From Ifrita kowaldi (lineage: Eukaryota > Chordata > Aves > Passeriformes > Cinclosomatidae): DNA of 64,000 nucleotides. Below are positions 35,435 to 48,099 of this stretch, one piece after another. Under the pieces are notes generated by a model, which saw nothing but the letters and a program-made list of their open reading frames with translations, made no database searches and was not told the DNA's origin. Positions within the stretch are counted from its first letter, which is position 1; every line of letters starts with the position of its first letter. The DNA is taken from the NCBI GenBank assembly GCA_013398055.1, contig VZRS01014158.1, positions 377,488 to 441,487 on the forward strand. Reading direction: 5' to 3'. The translations under genes were made by a program, and so were the position numbers.

Positions 35435-38400
35435 GCTCCCCCCGCAGCCCGGCGGGGCGGGACCGGGCGGGATGCGCTGCGGCGCCTTCCCGCGCAGCCC
35501 CGGGGCGCAGAGGGGCGGCGGCGGCGCACCTGCTTCCGCGGGAGCGGCGATCGAAATGACCCCGGAGCTCCGCTCGGGGCGTTCTGCGCTGGAGCCGGCT
35601 CCTGCCCTGCACACCTGCCGGCGCAGGGCGCCCGCCTTTACCCGTCTGCGGTCGCGGCGGAGCGCGACGTTGGGGTGCCTGTGGCAGGGGGTGGTGGTAA
35701 AGTCAGCCCCAGGAGTGCCAGTTCACGGCGTTTTCGGTCCTCTGAAAATCTGACTACACAACGGGCAATTTGCAAAGGCGTCGGCAACCTGACGGGTTAA
35801 AGCGAAAAGCTGCGCCGCTCCCCTTCACAGCGCAATCACAGCGATATGTAAATAAGCACTGCTGCGGGGAAGGCAGGGCAGCGTCCTTTTCCAATGGGAA
35901 TGGTGAATGCCTGGTGCCTTTTTCGGTCAATCCCATTCTTCGGGTGTCAGCAGTTCTGTGAAATTACAGTGTACATGACAGAGCTCAAGGTGACCCGTTT
36001 GTTGTGGGTTTTGCCAGTATAGCAACAGACGTAATGACGTATTCGTAACGTTTTTAGGACTGTATCATCCATTTCAAGGCAAGCGCACAGATTTGGTGCA
36101 TGGTGAAGTGTCCCACATGCGCCTGGTAAATACAGCAACCATCTTTATAGATGTGATCTGGTTGTCGTGGGCAGTACAGCTTTTAAAAAAGTTTAAACCA
36201 GATTTTTTATCAAAATAAAAGTTTTACTCTACAAGTGCTTGATATTTTTTTTCTTGAACTGTCCTCATTTTATATGGAAAACGATGATGAGGCTTTGTTG
36301 CTCCTTTATAAGAGGAATGGTAAAATGCATCCAGGAAGTAAAAATTGCTGTATTTCTAATGGCCCCATTACTGGAACTCTGCAACATGTGAGTGCAATCT
36401 GCACTGCTCCAGAATATTGAGTCTTTAAAATTTTACCCATGCAGTGTGTTTGCTGGTTCAAATAATCTGCTTTTTCAAGTGGTTTTAAGTAATGGCTCAC
36501 TGATTGAATTATAATTTTCCTGACTTTGTATTTGCCAAGAATGTCCTTGGCAAAACATACATAGAATGTGTTTCATCCAATTTTGAAATGTATTTTGTAA
36601 TCCGAATAATAAAGTTAATATTCATCAGTTCCTCCCACCATAGTTTCAACGATTCATTTGTTTTCATTGTCATGCTTTTCTTTCTCCCATTTTTAAAGTG
36701 TTCTTTTGTTCTTTTTTTCCTTTCATTTGTTTTCATCCTCCTTATCCCTAAGCCACCCTGATTTTTATACCTTCTATTTGTTTGCTTTTCATTTTGTTCT
36801 TTTGAGTGCCTTTACACATTGGAAGCTTCCTCACAAAGTTTGAGCATTTAGGATAAACTTTTTTATTTTTAACCTGGAGCGTCTGTTCCTACTTTATGTT
36901 TTAAGGTTGTTGTAAAAGAAACTGTAAGTTTGTTAGTTAGATGTTGTAAAAATTGAATTGTGTTCAGTGACACAGGTCGAAATTAACTAGAGTTTTCAAT
37001 TTATTATACAGGGAGGTAATGGGGGTTGTGTAGCTGAAGATCTATTTGCTGTGTACTTCTAAATGTCAGTTTACAGCAGAGAGCTATCTGTAGATTCACA
37101 CCTCACTGGTGTGTCAGCTGTCATTCTCTGTCCTGTGAATGGTTTCTTTTAAAATTTGGTTAGTTGTTTTTATATTTAGAAAAAGAAATAGCTTGCAAGT
37201 GCCTATGTTTTTTCTTTGCTCATGTTTTAACAAATAAAAGGCCTTTATAATATGTGAGGGTTTTTTTCATGCTATTTCTTCCTACATATATGAATAAATC
37301 TTGAGATATACCATAAAACCATCTGTAACACACACCCAGTAGAGTCATTTATGTTTAAGGTATGCATGGAAAAGTTATATGTACAGTAATACTGTAAAAG
37401 TCAAGTCAATTCACAGGGTTTTTAGATGATACTTCCTAAATTGCCCAAAGGATACCTAATGAAATATGTAATATATCGAAGCACTCTGTACTAATAGCTA
37501 CATAACATTCATTTTGTCTGTGCCTAGTATGAATAATATAAAAATCCCAACAGAGTAGGGATCTGCATCGGTTGAGATCCTCAGTACTGCCAAGAGTCTG
37601 GGGAAGGATGATAATGGAGAGCACTAACAGAGACCTGAGAGCTGTGTTGTGTCCTGAATGAAACATCTGCATGACTGTCTACATGACAGATGTGGTCTGT
37701 CATGAAGAAGAACTGGAAGTATGGGTGAGTGGGGAAAATGAGGATTCATGGTTTTGCTGCATAGACTCAGTGGTCCACAAAGATGCAGACGAGGCCAATG
37801 GCTTCCAACATCCTTCCAACCAGTTTGGTTCCTGATTCTTACCTCACATGGACTGCCTGTGGCATGCAATTAATGAAATTATAGGTTCTGATTATATGCT
37901 TTCTTAAACAAAACTTCCACTGAACCCAAGAGGTATTACGAGTGCATAAGGAATGCAGGATTGCATATCCTGCCTCTTGGGCTTTGTGATGGTGCGTTGG
38001 AGTTACATATTAAATTTGGTTTAAGCCTTAATTTTTTCCCTCTGTGTTTATCCTAGTCTAGTTTCAGTTTTGCAATATGAAAACAACAAAATCACTATGT
38101 TAGGAATATAAGCGGCAGTATTCTTTCAAAAAAATAGTACATTTACTGTAATTATAACTTGGACTTAAGCCAAAAATAGGGAGAGATTTTGAGTTTTAAA
38201 ACCATCTGATTATGCTGTTATACTGCAATAAACTCAAAACAGTGAGAGCATGAGATATGTAGTACTTGTCATCTGCAAGAAATTGTCAGCCTTAAATGGA
38301 CATTGCCAGCTGCTATAAAAATAATTTTTACTTTATATTTTTAACTCTGTAACATTTTTAGGAGTTTTAAAAATAGCATTTCTCCGTTAATCTTGATTCA

Positions 38401-38473
38401 TCTTTTCCACTCAGCAAAATCTGATGGTTTTTTCCTGTGTGAAATTTACATAAGTTTTTAAGGTCGTGGTGGG

Positions 38474-38522
38474 GTTTTTGTTTTTTGTTTTTGTTTTTGT
38501 TTTTGTTTTTGTTTTTGTTTTG
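38474..38522. repeat. (GTTTTT)n microsatellite
   Basis: About seven consecutive GTTTTT units, with one longer T run at the start. Confidence 0.95.
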
Positions 38523-40462
38523 TATAGTACAAATCTAGAAAAACTTTGGAAATGGTATTTTTTAATTAACTGAAACTCTCGTCATTTGCTATAAGCCGTT
38601 CCGCATATTTTTGTTTAGATTCTTACAGGAATAAGAGCTACTATTTTTGTTCTTTTACCATTTGCTGGTGGCAGAGAGTATAATTTAAGATATGCATTTG
38701 GATTCTCAGAGATCTTATTGCCGTAATTGCAGCAGTCTGTGCATCAGTATCACTTCCTATGTCAGCAGATCTTTGAGGACATTGTTTGTCAACCAAATAA
38801 TGCTTCATATCTTTGGAGAGTCACTTGCATTTTTGTGGCTCCCTTAAAAAAAGTGTAAGTTTAAGAAATTAGATGAAGTTTTCTGGGCCGGTTGCTATGC
38901 AAGAGGTATATGCAGAAGGGAACAAAACTGGAGCAATTGTGTAGTTACAAAGAGATTTCTGTGCTTTACCAGATATAATAATTGTGTATGCACTGATATG
39001 GCAAAGAAAAAGGCCAGTTAGGGCAGGAGTTCAACAAGCACTGTATTTTGATGGATAACAAAGCCCCAGTGAACCAAGAAAATCAGCTCCTCGCTTCATA
39101 TTTCTCATCAAAAATACCATGAAAACAGGTAGCAATAAAAACATATTACAACTGGATCTCTATTCTGTAGATTCACATGTGTAAGTTAGTATGCATTAAC
39201 CTTGTTTTGGTAAAGTTGCTATTCCTAAACATCTGGAGGACTGGATCCTACTTTGTGGTAGAGAGCCATTACCTATTGAGCTTAAAACTCTGCTTTTTAT
39301 CTCCAGTGCATAAAGCACAAGAATAGCTATTTACAGGATCACGATAGGTCCCTAAAATCTGATACTTTGTGTCTAACGGTGGCCAACTGAGGATTCTTCT
39401 GTGACAAAGATTGGGAAAGAGGATCAGACCATGCAGTTGAATGTTTGAGCAATCTGATGTTTAGGGTTTGGGATTTACTGAACCAAAGGTTGTATCCATG
39501 TGTTTGTATTTCATGGTTTCTGGTAGTCATCTACATGAAATTGTTGAATTGCTTTTGAACCCATGTTTGATGTTTACCATAAGCAGTGACAAGTTTACTT
39601 AAGCATTTAAAAAGGCTTCTTCCATTTGTTAATTTTTTTCCCCAGACTTCTTCCCCGTCAGTTCATTTGAGATCCCCATGTTTTGCACAGTAAGAATTGG
39701 GTTTTATACACCTTTATTCTGCATTGTATGGTTGTCTTTCTTGAAGCCAAAGAGTCCTAGTCAATCTGACAGAAACTTTAATATCTTTGGTTCACCTGGA
39801 TTCCTGTTGTAGAGAAAATGAAGATTGTTCAAAATGTTATAGGTGCCCTCTCCTTTGTTAGAGAATGAAATTTAGACTTGGAGTCTCTCATAAAATGTCA
39901 GCATGCAGATTTTACCTTGACCTTTTTTGTGGTTGTTCTGTTTTCATGCTCATGTATGTTCTTCTGCATGTTCTGAGGAAGGACTTTTCCCTCACCCTTT
40001 TGGATTGTTTGCTGTAGGTCTGAGTATTCTAAGTTGGCTGGTGTCCATGTGTAGAAAATTGGTAGCCATTTATTTTTTATTTTTGAAAGATGGTTTTTAG
40101 TTGTAAATAATGATGAGTCAAATTTGTAAACTCATTGCTTGTGGGAAGAAAAATCACTGTCCTACCTTAGTGTGTAAAGTTTTTAGGTGAATAAAATGGA
40201 CTTCTTTAATTTAGTCAAAGAAATATTCATGGATCCATTCCTGGCAAAATTTAGGAATGGTTTAAATAACCTAGTTTATACAGTCTTCCTTGTATGCAAA
40301 GAGAAGATTTGAAATAAATTAGTGAAAAAAAATATTACATAAATTCTGTATGGTGGTAAGGACATTTTTGTTTGTACACATACCAGAGAACTGATGTGCT
40401 TGTAAAGACATCCCCCTCCTGTTTATCTCCTGTGTGCAGAGTGCTTTTACAGAAGAAGCGGC

Positions 40463-40472
40463 TGCTGAGTCA
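40463..40472 (+). promoter_or_regulatory. AP-1/antioxidant response element-like motif
   Basis: TGCTGAGTCA contains TGAGTCA (AP-1) and GC-N3-GTCA (the ARE core). It lies about 55 bp from the hairpin at 40526-40546. Motif match only. Confidence 0.25.
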
Positions 40473-40525
40473 CACTTTCACCAAATGATTGACAACCTTG
40501 TTTCTACTAAGAACTGGTAGACCTT

Positions 40526-40546
40526 CTCGCCTGCGTATCAGGCGAG
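40526..40546. other. perfect 8-bp inverted repeat with 5-nt loop
   Basis: CTCGCCTG, loop CGTAT, then CAGGCGAG. The arms and loop carry three CpG in a region otherwise poor in CpG. Confidence 0.6.
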
Positions 40547-42989
40547 CTGTGTAACACCCCTTACTTAGGAAATGAAAGTATGACACAGCATTATAGCTAA
40601 CCTCACTGAAAATGCTATAAGCAGCTGAATGGAAATGTGTTTAGGCAGCCATGTAGGGCAAATCAGAATCTATCCATGTTAAATTATTTACTGGCAGTAA
40701 TGATTCGCTATTAAAGAAAATAATATAGTAGCATTCATTTCAATGTGCTGAACTAGCGGTTTTGCAGTGCAGTTATTCAGAGGAAATTTTGTCTGAATAT
40801 GAGGAGTAATAGATCTGAGACATGGAACTCTCTGTTGGCAATGTTTCCTGAGCTCAGAAAGATATGCACATAACTAGAGTGATTAAGTCTAAGCCTAAAT
40901 AACCTACAGTTTATAATATCAATATATAACATGTATTGAATAGTTTGTGAGTCCAAAATAAATTACAAGAAGCTGTAAATATTGTTTTCCTCTTTAAAAA
41001 CATGGGAAGATTTTATTGTGGAACCATAAATATATTCAATACATTTATTTCCCCTTCATATATGATGTTTTAAATTGGCTTTTCCTTGCATGTTTAAGTA
41101 CATGTTTGGAGTATGACAAGCAGAATCCAGTTTACATTTACAGAAATATCTGCAGCTATTACTTCCTTTTAAATCCTTTAAGTAGTTAGTTAGTTTATGT
41201 TGCTGTTAGAACTAGAATTATTCCGTAGACAGCATGGCTCTTCACATTTCATTTAGCCATTCATTTGCTTTTTTTTGTTAAATGCATAGGTATAATCTTT
41301 TAACAGAGATAGAAATTTACCTTTGACCAATAACAATTTTACTGTCATTTGGCATGTAAATGCACATTTTTTAAGGTTTATTTTACTCCTGTGGTATTCC
41401 ATAAAAATTTTTGTCATGGCATTCAGCAGGGAAAGAGTGACTGCATTTATTTGGTTGCTGCTGTGGAAGCAGCACCAACCAACACTATTCTTCTGATGGC
41501 CTTCTTTGGATTGAAAAAAGATTATGATATGATTCAGGTAATTTGGATTTTCTTGTAGCCCATGGGTACCTCAGTTGCCATGATACGGAGACTTCACGGT
41601 GTGGGGAAGTTACTCATCTGAATAGTCAAATGGTCTTCATGTGTATGATTTTGTGCATGTACTACAGTTTTTGCAGAACTAGATTTGGTAGATTTCATGT
41701 CACTGTATTTGTGAATGGCGTATGTTGAAATAATGTCCCTGGAATTTGACATGATATTTTGGCACGCCATACTAAGAGACATTACGCTTTCCTTGTGGTA
41801 TGACATCAAAAAGTAACTATAAATTGTACAAACCATCTGAAGAATTTTAAAATACCGATGGTTCGATAAATAATTAGCATGTATAGAATACATAACAAAG
41901 TTTTTTTTTAAGTTTAACTCGAGATTGGCACAAATGTGGAACAACATATATGACTGACAACTACCTCAAATTAAGAAACACAGAAAGTCTAGATCACAAA
42001 CTTTCCTTTTTTATTCCACATACAGTACACTGACTTGCACAGGTAAGCACATGCAGACAAGCTTAAGGAGGTGATACTGGCTTCTGTTAATGAATAAGGA
42101 AGCTACAGGAAGAAATAGAATCCCTTCATCAGAAATTTAACATAATTTAAAATACAATATGGTTAAATATTTTAAAGTAGATGCACTAATTAATGTCAAA
42201 ATGGATAATATGTTTAAAAAGAGAAACATGGTTTTAATGGAACTTTGGAGTCAATTGTGGCTAGTGAATGCTATTATGATACATGATTTGTTTCTTTCTG
42301 TTCTGATTGCCAATTTATTTTTATGTCATGTTAGTTTACAGAACTCCTCAAAGTCATGATCTAATTTGATATGATTTTCTATTTAACAGGCTGAAATCAA
42401 AAAGTCTCACAGAGAAACAAAATTGTTGAGATAATATAAATAAAAATTTTGCTACAGGATGAAAGAAGTGTAGGTTAATTAATATATCAGTGTACTAGAC
42501 AGCCATAATTTATACTTTTCCCCCAAACGTTATATTCTTTATTTTAATATTGTTGGAATTATATGTAACGAATTCCATTTGCGGTCAAATAGAAACTTGG
42601 TGACCCTGACTGTGACCAAAATGATCTCAGAAAGCATAAAAATTTAGAATTTTTTTCCTCTTACGTATTTGTAGGACAATATCACAGTAGAGAGAATAAC
42701 GGACCTAAGGAAAATCATACATACATGTAGAAAATTTAACAGAACTAACGGTGTTGCTTTTCCACCCCTCTCTGTCTAGTTCCCCTGCATGCAGGCAAGT
42801 AATGTTTTGTTCTGTTGTTCTTGGTCTGCTTCACTTCTCTCATTCTGCTTCAGGTCCAGGACCGTTAGTTCTCAGATCAGATTGGCACATTGCCACACCA
42901 TAATGATACAGAAAAACTACTTTGTAGTTTTTGATTCTATGAAAAGTTTTGAAATGAACCTATAGGAAGGCTTGATAAAAAAAGAGGTG

Positions 42990-44190
42990 AGGAGAGAGGT
43001 GGAGAAAGGCTTATTAGGAGTCATAGAGAGGCCAGAGACTCACGTAGAGACCAGATCATCAGTTTGTTTACTAAATTTCCATTGAGATCTTGTCATGGAC
43101 CTCGTACTGCAATATGCCATAGTCTGAGTTCTTTCCTGCGTGTGTACAGTCTTGCTGCCAGTTGCTGGTGCAAAATGGTTGTGCACCATCGTCCCGAAAA
43201 TTGAAGGACCATTTAGTGTAAGAATATCTGTGACTGGCACAAATCATCTTTGGGCTCATTTTTCATGTATTTCCAATGTCTCTTAAGGTTTTTGGCAACC
43301 CAGAATGGGCCATACCTCTGCATACTCCTTATCCTGTCAGCCCTTTGCTGTTGTAACAAAATCCCTCTGAGCCACAGGGAGAAGAACACAGGGTAGGACC
43401 TGGGTGCTGACTGGCCGTGAGCTAGTGCCAGAGTCAGGATATTGGCCCTTTGCTTGAGAGTGGGCTCCTCTAAGAAACCTCCCTCTGCAGGTAAATGAGT
43501 GGTGAAATCTGTGTTTTGTACAAGCTGTAGCTGCCCTGCCCAGCTTCTTTGGGACTCCCATCCACACCCTGCCTGTTTCAGCTCAGGTCTGGACATCCCA
43601 TTCTTGCTTGTAGATGCTTGTGTGGATCTGTGTCCGTCTCTGTCTCTTGCAGTGATGAGGAGGATTGAGCCAGGATTTGCTGGCTGCCTTCCTGGGGGGC
43701 CCTTGAACCTACACTATAGACAGCCCTGTTTTCTGACTGGACCTTGAACTCACGTGATAGTCAGCCTTGGCCCTGGTGCTCTCTTGCAGGAACACCTGGC
43801 TGCACCCCTGGATGGACCATGGACCTAGCTCAGTACCCGTGTCTGGGTCTGTTGGTGAGCTGTGACCCTACCATCACCCTGGCCCCTACCAGGGTGAGGG
43901 GCTACCCTGTTCCTGGGGGTGCTGGTGGTCTCTGCCTGCCTGTCTTGGGGTTCCCATAGGCTTCTAGCTCATCCTCCCTTGTGGCAAAATGTATCTGTCT
44001 CGTTTCTTGGCAGTGCCTGACCTCATTGACCAGCTTGGCAGAAGCATAGCCTCAGACCCAGCTTCTGTGTGCATCTTCATGATACACGAACATTTTTCAC
44101 TCCTAGACCAATGGTACAGCTTCATGCTACCTGGCTGTATCTTTCATGACAACTTTCAGCACATGCAGCAGAAATAAACTTTTTTTCCCA
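42990..44190. other. unidentified GC-rich patch, possible old retroposon or LTR
   Basis: About 1.2 kb, clearly GC-richer than its flanks, ending in GAAATAAAC near 44171-44180, which includes a poly(A)-signal-like AATAAA. Blocks of similar wording recur (CTCTTGCAG at 43643 and 43782; CTGGCTGC near 43680 and 43797). No coding frame of a known family was recognised. Confidence 0.3.
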
Positions 44191-46354
44191 AAATTTTACA
44201 GCCCTTCAAGATACCTTTTATTACTGTAGGGATTTTGTATTTCAATAGTAGTATGTTGCTCGTAGTCAGAGACCTTCGTCAAGGATTTGGCCCCAAACCC
44301 TGCAGTTATTCACAGAAAGGTGTGTGACTGTCTTTGTGTGGAGTAACTACAAGCTTTTGCAGGTAAACAAAATACTTTCTTACTCAGTGCTACACTTGAA
44401 AAAAAGTTAAGTAAGTCTGAAGCTCTAGCTGCTTATGATGAAGATGATACGGTAGTAGATTATGATGATCTATTTTTGAATGCATACCTTTGTTAATAGG
44501 TTTCTATGCCAGCATCTAAACTCAGCATTCAGGAAACAGCCTTTGCATATTAAAGTATAGCTGTTATTCTTTCCTAACCATCATAAATCCACAAGCTAAA
44601 AGTATTGAAGAATAGTAAGGTGTTATTACATTAGTTTATAGAGTGAAAGACATGCCAGTACATTTATTGTAACATCTTCTCTCAAGGGTTTTTTTTCCTT
44701 ATAATTGAATGAATTAAACAGGGAGAGTTCTACTCCAATGAATTAACAGTACTATGTAAACACTTTTGTTTTTAAAGCACATAGGGTTGTAGAACTTTAA
44801 ATACTGTCTTATCAGGTTTCATGCTTCTGTACATATAAATAGATAAATAAACACTACCATATGTAGATGATCATTGCTGTGTTAGACCACATAATTGTTA
44901 AAAAAAGTATTTCAGTGGTAGAAGTTACAAATATTCTTGTTTTTATGTGCCTGTAAAATGTATGCAGCTGCAGTAACTAATCTGTGATTCTTTTAAACTT
45001 TATCAGAACTTGTATGACTAATTTAGCCTTTTATCTATCTGTGGATAATCGTGTAGAAGCTAGGCGCACAGGAATTCTGAACAGATAATATAATTGGTAG
45101 TGTAAATCTGAGTGGGCAGGCAGTTGGATTTCCTTCAGTCAGTTCTTCCTAGCCACTGTCTTTGAAGCTGTAATCCTTCTGAGCCAAGCAAGGTCTCAGG
45201 TTCCAAACACACATTAATGTCATGATAAGAAACTTGCTGTGGAAAGGTTGTGCTGCTCTGGGGTGTTACTGCTCCCACAGCCGAACTGGCTGGGCAGTTT
45301 CCTCATTTGTTTCAGTACAAAGTCAATAGCTTTCCAGGATAATTTTAAACAACACAAGCTGTTTTGCATGAAACGCATGAAGAAAGCTCAAATGTCTTTC
45401 ATCACGTCAGCTCTGGGCAGAGTATCTTTCACTAAATTTGTGATCACAAACATCTGGTTACTGGTAACTATGCTTGCAGCTGGGCTGAGTTGAGATACAC
45501 AGTGTGTTCAGGGGTGCAAATGATGGGAAGAGGAGAAGGCAGAAAGGATGATGGGATCTGCTTTGCTTTTGTTTATTGTTTGACTTCATTCAGTGGGGCA
45601 TATATGTCCTGGCAATCAGCAGGTTCCTCACAGGCATACAGATATTAGAATCAGGACCCAAGTTCATATTTTATCATGCCCAGTGCTGGGTAGAACATTT
45701 TAAACTTATCTTTCTGTTTAAATACTCAAATACAAATATTACCTGCTTTAAAACTAGTGAAGCTGCAAGAGAGTGAAGGCTAACAAAACTCTTCATTTTC
45801 TTCTGACAAATGAACAAGTGTTGCTTATCCCAGGCAAGTTTAAAAGATAAAGGGTAAGAACTCTCAAATTTAAAACTAATTGTTTCTAATAATTTTCATT
45901 AATTTCTACAACCAGATAGTGTTAATACTGTGCCTAAATATACAGGCAAATAGTGTAAAAGTTTCCCGAGATGAGCTGACACAGGGTTTCATAATGACAT
46001 ACGCATTCCTAAGTGTAGTATTTCACTGTTCTCCAGTCCTATAAATAAAAAAAATATGTGGGCAGTAAGTGATATTCTTGTCTTTCTCATTTTATAAATC
46101 TCCTATTTCCAATGGAAATGAAACATTAAATAACTAACCTTTGGTCTTCCTGTACTGCTTCTGATTTTTATGATAGTATATTATTGAAGAAGATATTCCA
46201 TGTTTTGGATGTAGTAAATAGTTACTGTGAAGGTTTAGATTTATTTACATGCTTCAAGTTACACAGAATCTTGGTCAACCAATTAGTCATATATTCCTTT
46301 TTTTTTTTTTTTGCTGCATGTGCAAAATCTGAAATTCTAATTCAATTAACTCAA

Positions 46355-46833
46355 TTTTGGTGGTCCTTCCTTCCTTCCTTCCTTCCTTCCTTCCTTCCTT
46401 CCTTCCTTCCTTCCTTCCTTCCTTCTCCCCTCCCCCATCTCCTTTCCCCTCTCCTCTCCTCCTCTCCCCTCCCCTTCTTCTATCTTTCCACCTGACTCTC
46501 AAACATATTCTTCACTGTGCATGTCTTACAGACCTTTGTTTCAATGCTCAGCTTGAATGCTTATCAAAATCATATTGTAAAATTTGTCCTTCACCATTGC
46601 AAAGCATGACAAACTCTTATGGGGTTGTACTCACTAAGATAACAGTTGTGTAAACGAGGTGCAGATGTTGACTAACATTGAATGCTACCATACAAGTGGG
46701 GCAAGGCAGAGTCCATACCGAGGCAGGTATTCTGCTAATAGTCTCCTATTACCTGTAGCTGATCACAGACTTTTTTCCAAACTCTCTGTGCAATCCTTCC
46801 TCTAAATTAAAAAGCCTGATTATGACTTCCTGT
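46355..46833. repeat. first copy of an exact 479-bp duplication
   Basis: Identical base for base to 46835-47313, including the length of the CCTT microsatellite. Separated from it by one N. Most likely two overlapping contig ends placed side by side. Confidence 0.95.
46365..46489. repeat. (CCTT)15 microsatellite followed by a C/T-rich tract
   Basis: Sixty bases of CCTT (46365-46424), then about 65 bases of almost pure pyrimidine. Such polypyrimidine tracts can form triplex DNA and often break assemblies. The same tract recurs at 46845-46969 in the duplicate. Confidence 0.95.
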
Positions 46834-46834
46834 N
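46834..46834. other. single-N gap
   Basis: One N between the two identical 479-bp copies; a scaffold or contig join marker. Confidence 0.95.
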
Positions 46835-47313
46835 TTTTGGTGGTCCTTCCTTCCTTCCTTCCTTCCTTCCTTCCTTCCTTCCTTCCTTCCTTCCTTCCTT
46901 CCTTCTCCCCTCCCCCATCTCCTTTCCCCTCTCCTCTCCTCCTCTCCCCTCCCCTTCTTCTATCTTTCCACCTGACTCTCAAACATATTCTTCACTGTGC
47001 ATGTCTTACAGACCTTTGTTTCAATGCTCAGCTTGAATGCTTATCAAAATCATATTGTAAAATTTGTCCTTCACCATTGCAAAGCATGACAAACTCTTAT
47101 GGGGTTGTACTCACTAAGATAACAGTTGTGTAAACGAGGTGCAGATGTTGACTAACATTGAATGCTACCATACAAGTGGGGCAAGGCAGAGTCCATACCG
47201 AGGCAGGTATTCTGCTAATAGTCTCCTATTACCTGTAGCTGATCACAGACTTTTTTCCAAACTCTCTGTGCAATCCTTCCTCTAAATTAAAAAGCCTGAT
47301 TATGACTTCCTGT
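46835..47313. repeat. second copy of the exact 479-bp duplication
   Basis: Identical to 46355-46833. After 47313 the sequence continues into unique DNA (GGATGTGCACTTG), which the first copy lacks. This is the pattern expected of an unmerged overlap. Confidence 0.95.
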
Positions 47314-48099
47314 GGATGTGCACTTGTGAATGAAATCAGTGACAAAGATGTTCTTTCTGTACAGGAGAAGTATTTGACACAAGGCTTTAACGTCTTCTCT
47401 TCTGCCAACTTTGACAATACCAGGAAATATTTTCCCAAGTAAAGATGTAATTAATTTAAAACCCTGGTTAGAATTTTATCTAGATGAATTAAAAAAAAAA
47501 AAAAAGGCAACACCGAGTCTGGAGTCCAAAGAGCAGGTTGTGGATAGTTGGAAGCCTAAGGATCCAGTCTCCTTCCTTTGGAGGGTGGTGGTAAAATAGT
47601 TACAATAATTAATCTGTTCTAATTCTGTAGCTAAAATTCTTCTGTGGGAAAAAAATTTACTCTAGGAATGAGGTGAAATACTTTATGCTAAAACATTGTT
47701 TCTATGGAAGAAACACTTATTTTGTTAAAGCTTGTTGATTCATTTTGTCTTGAAGCAAGTTCTTACAGGTCTTTAGTATAGTATTCATATACAGCTGTCA
47801 GGCATTAACACGGTCATCAATGTTGTGAGCAATCATTTTGTTACTGTTTCCTCTCTTATTTTTTATTTTTAGTTTTTAAATTTTTTTTATTATTTCCTAG
47901 GAAGTCATTATTTCTGTTTTCTACCTCTTCTCACAGTTGGCGTAGACATATTTCACTTTTCTTTTTAATTTAGTGGTAGTAATTTTTAGTTGGGGAGTAC
48001 TAGGTTGACTTAAACATACACTGAAAAAGAAGGCTCCAAATGTGCTGAAATGTTTGTATTTTGCTTCTGGAGCAACTAAAAGGTTTTATTGAAGGTTAC

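Larger units (their letters stand above)
33320..35760. promoter_or_regulatory. SLC38A2: CpG island with the SLC38A2 promoter
   Basis: Strongly GC-rich and CpG-dense compared with the AT-rich sequence on both sides, and directly upstream of the minus-strand gene. Many GC boxes are present (for example GGGGCGGG at 35314-35321, and CCGCCCC forms at 34070-34120). The transcription start cannot be placed because of the gap. The island extends about 1.8 kb beyond the gap, more than a single promoter needs, so a divergent start is possible. Confidence 0.8.
35761..46354. other. intergenic DNA upstream of SLC38A2
   Basis: AT-rich and gene-free. It contains a GTTTTT microsatellite, a small CpG-bearing hairpin at 40526-40546 and a GC-richer patch at 43.0-44.2 kb. 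No coding exon or RNA gene recognised. Confidence 0.75.

Noticed and set aside
34732..35800. Long overlapping open frames on both strands in the CpG island (up to 275 codons)
   Set aside because: GC-rich DNA has few stop codons. The frames overlap each other in several registers, are rich in Arg, Gly, Pro and Ala, and show no domain.
41349..41558. A 69-codon frame with MAFFGLKKDYDMIQ, resembling a reverse transcriptase motif A
   Set aside because: Too short, no neighbouring RT blocks, and the flanking sequence shows no LINE wording. Chance similarity is likely.
46287..46982. Open frames of repeated EGRK or LPSF residues
   Set aside because: Pure translation of the CCTT microsatellite and the C/T-rich tract, duplicated by the assembly artefact.
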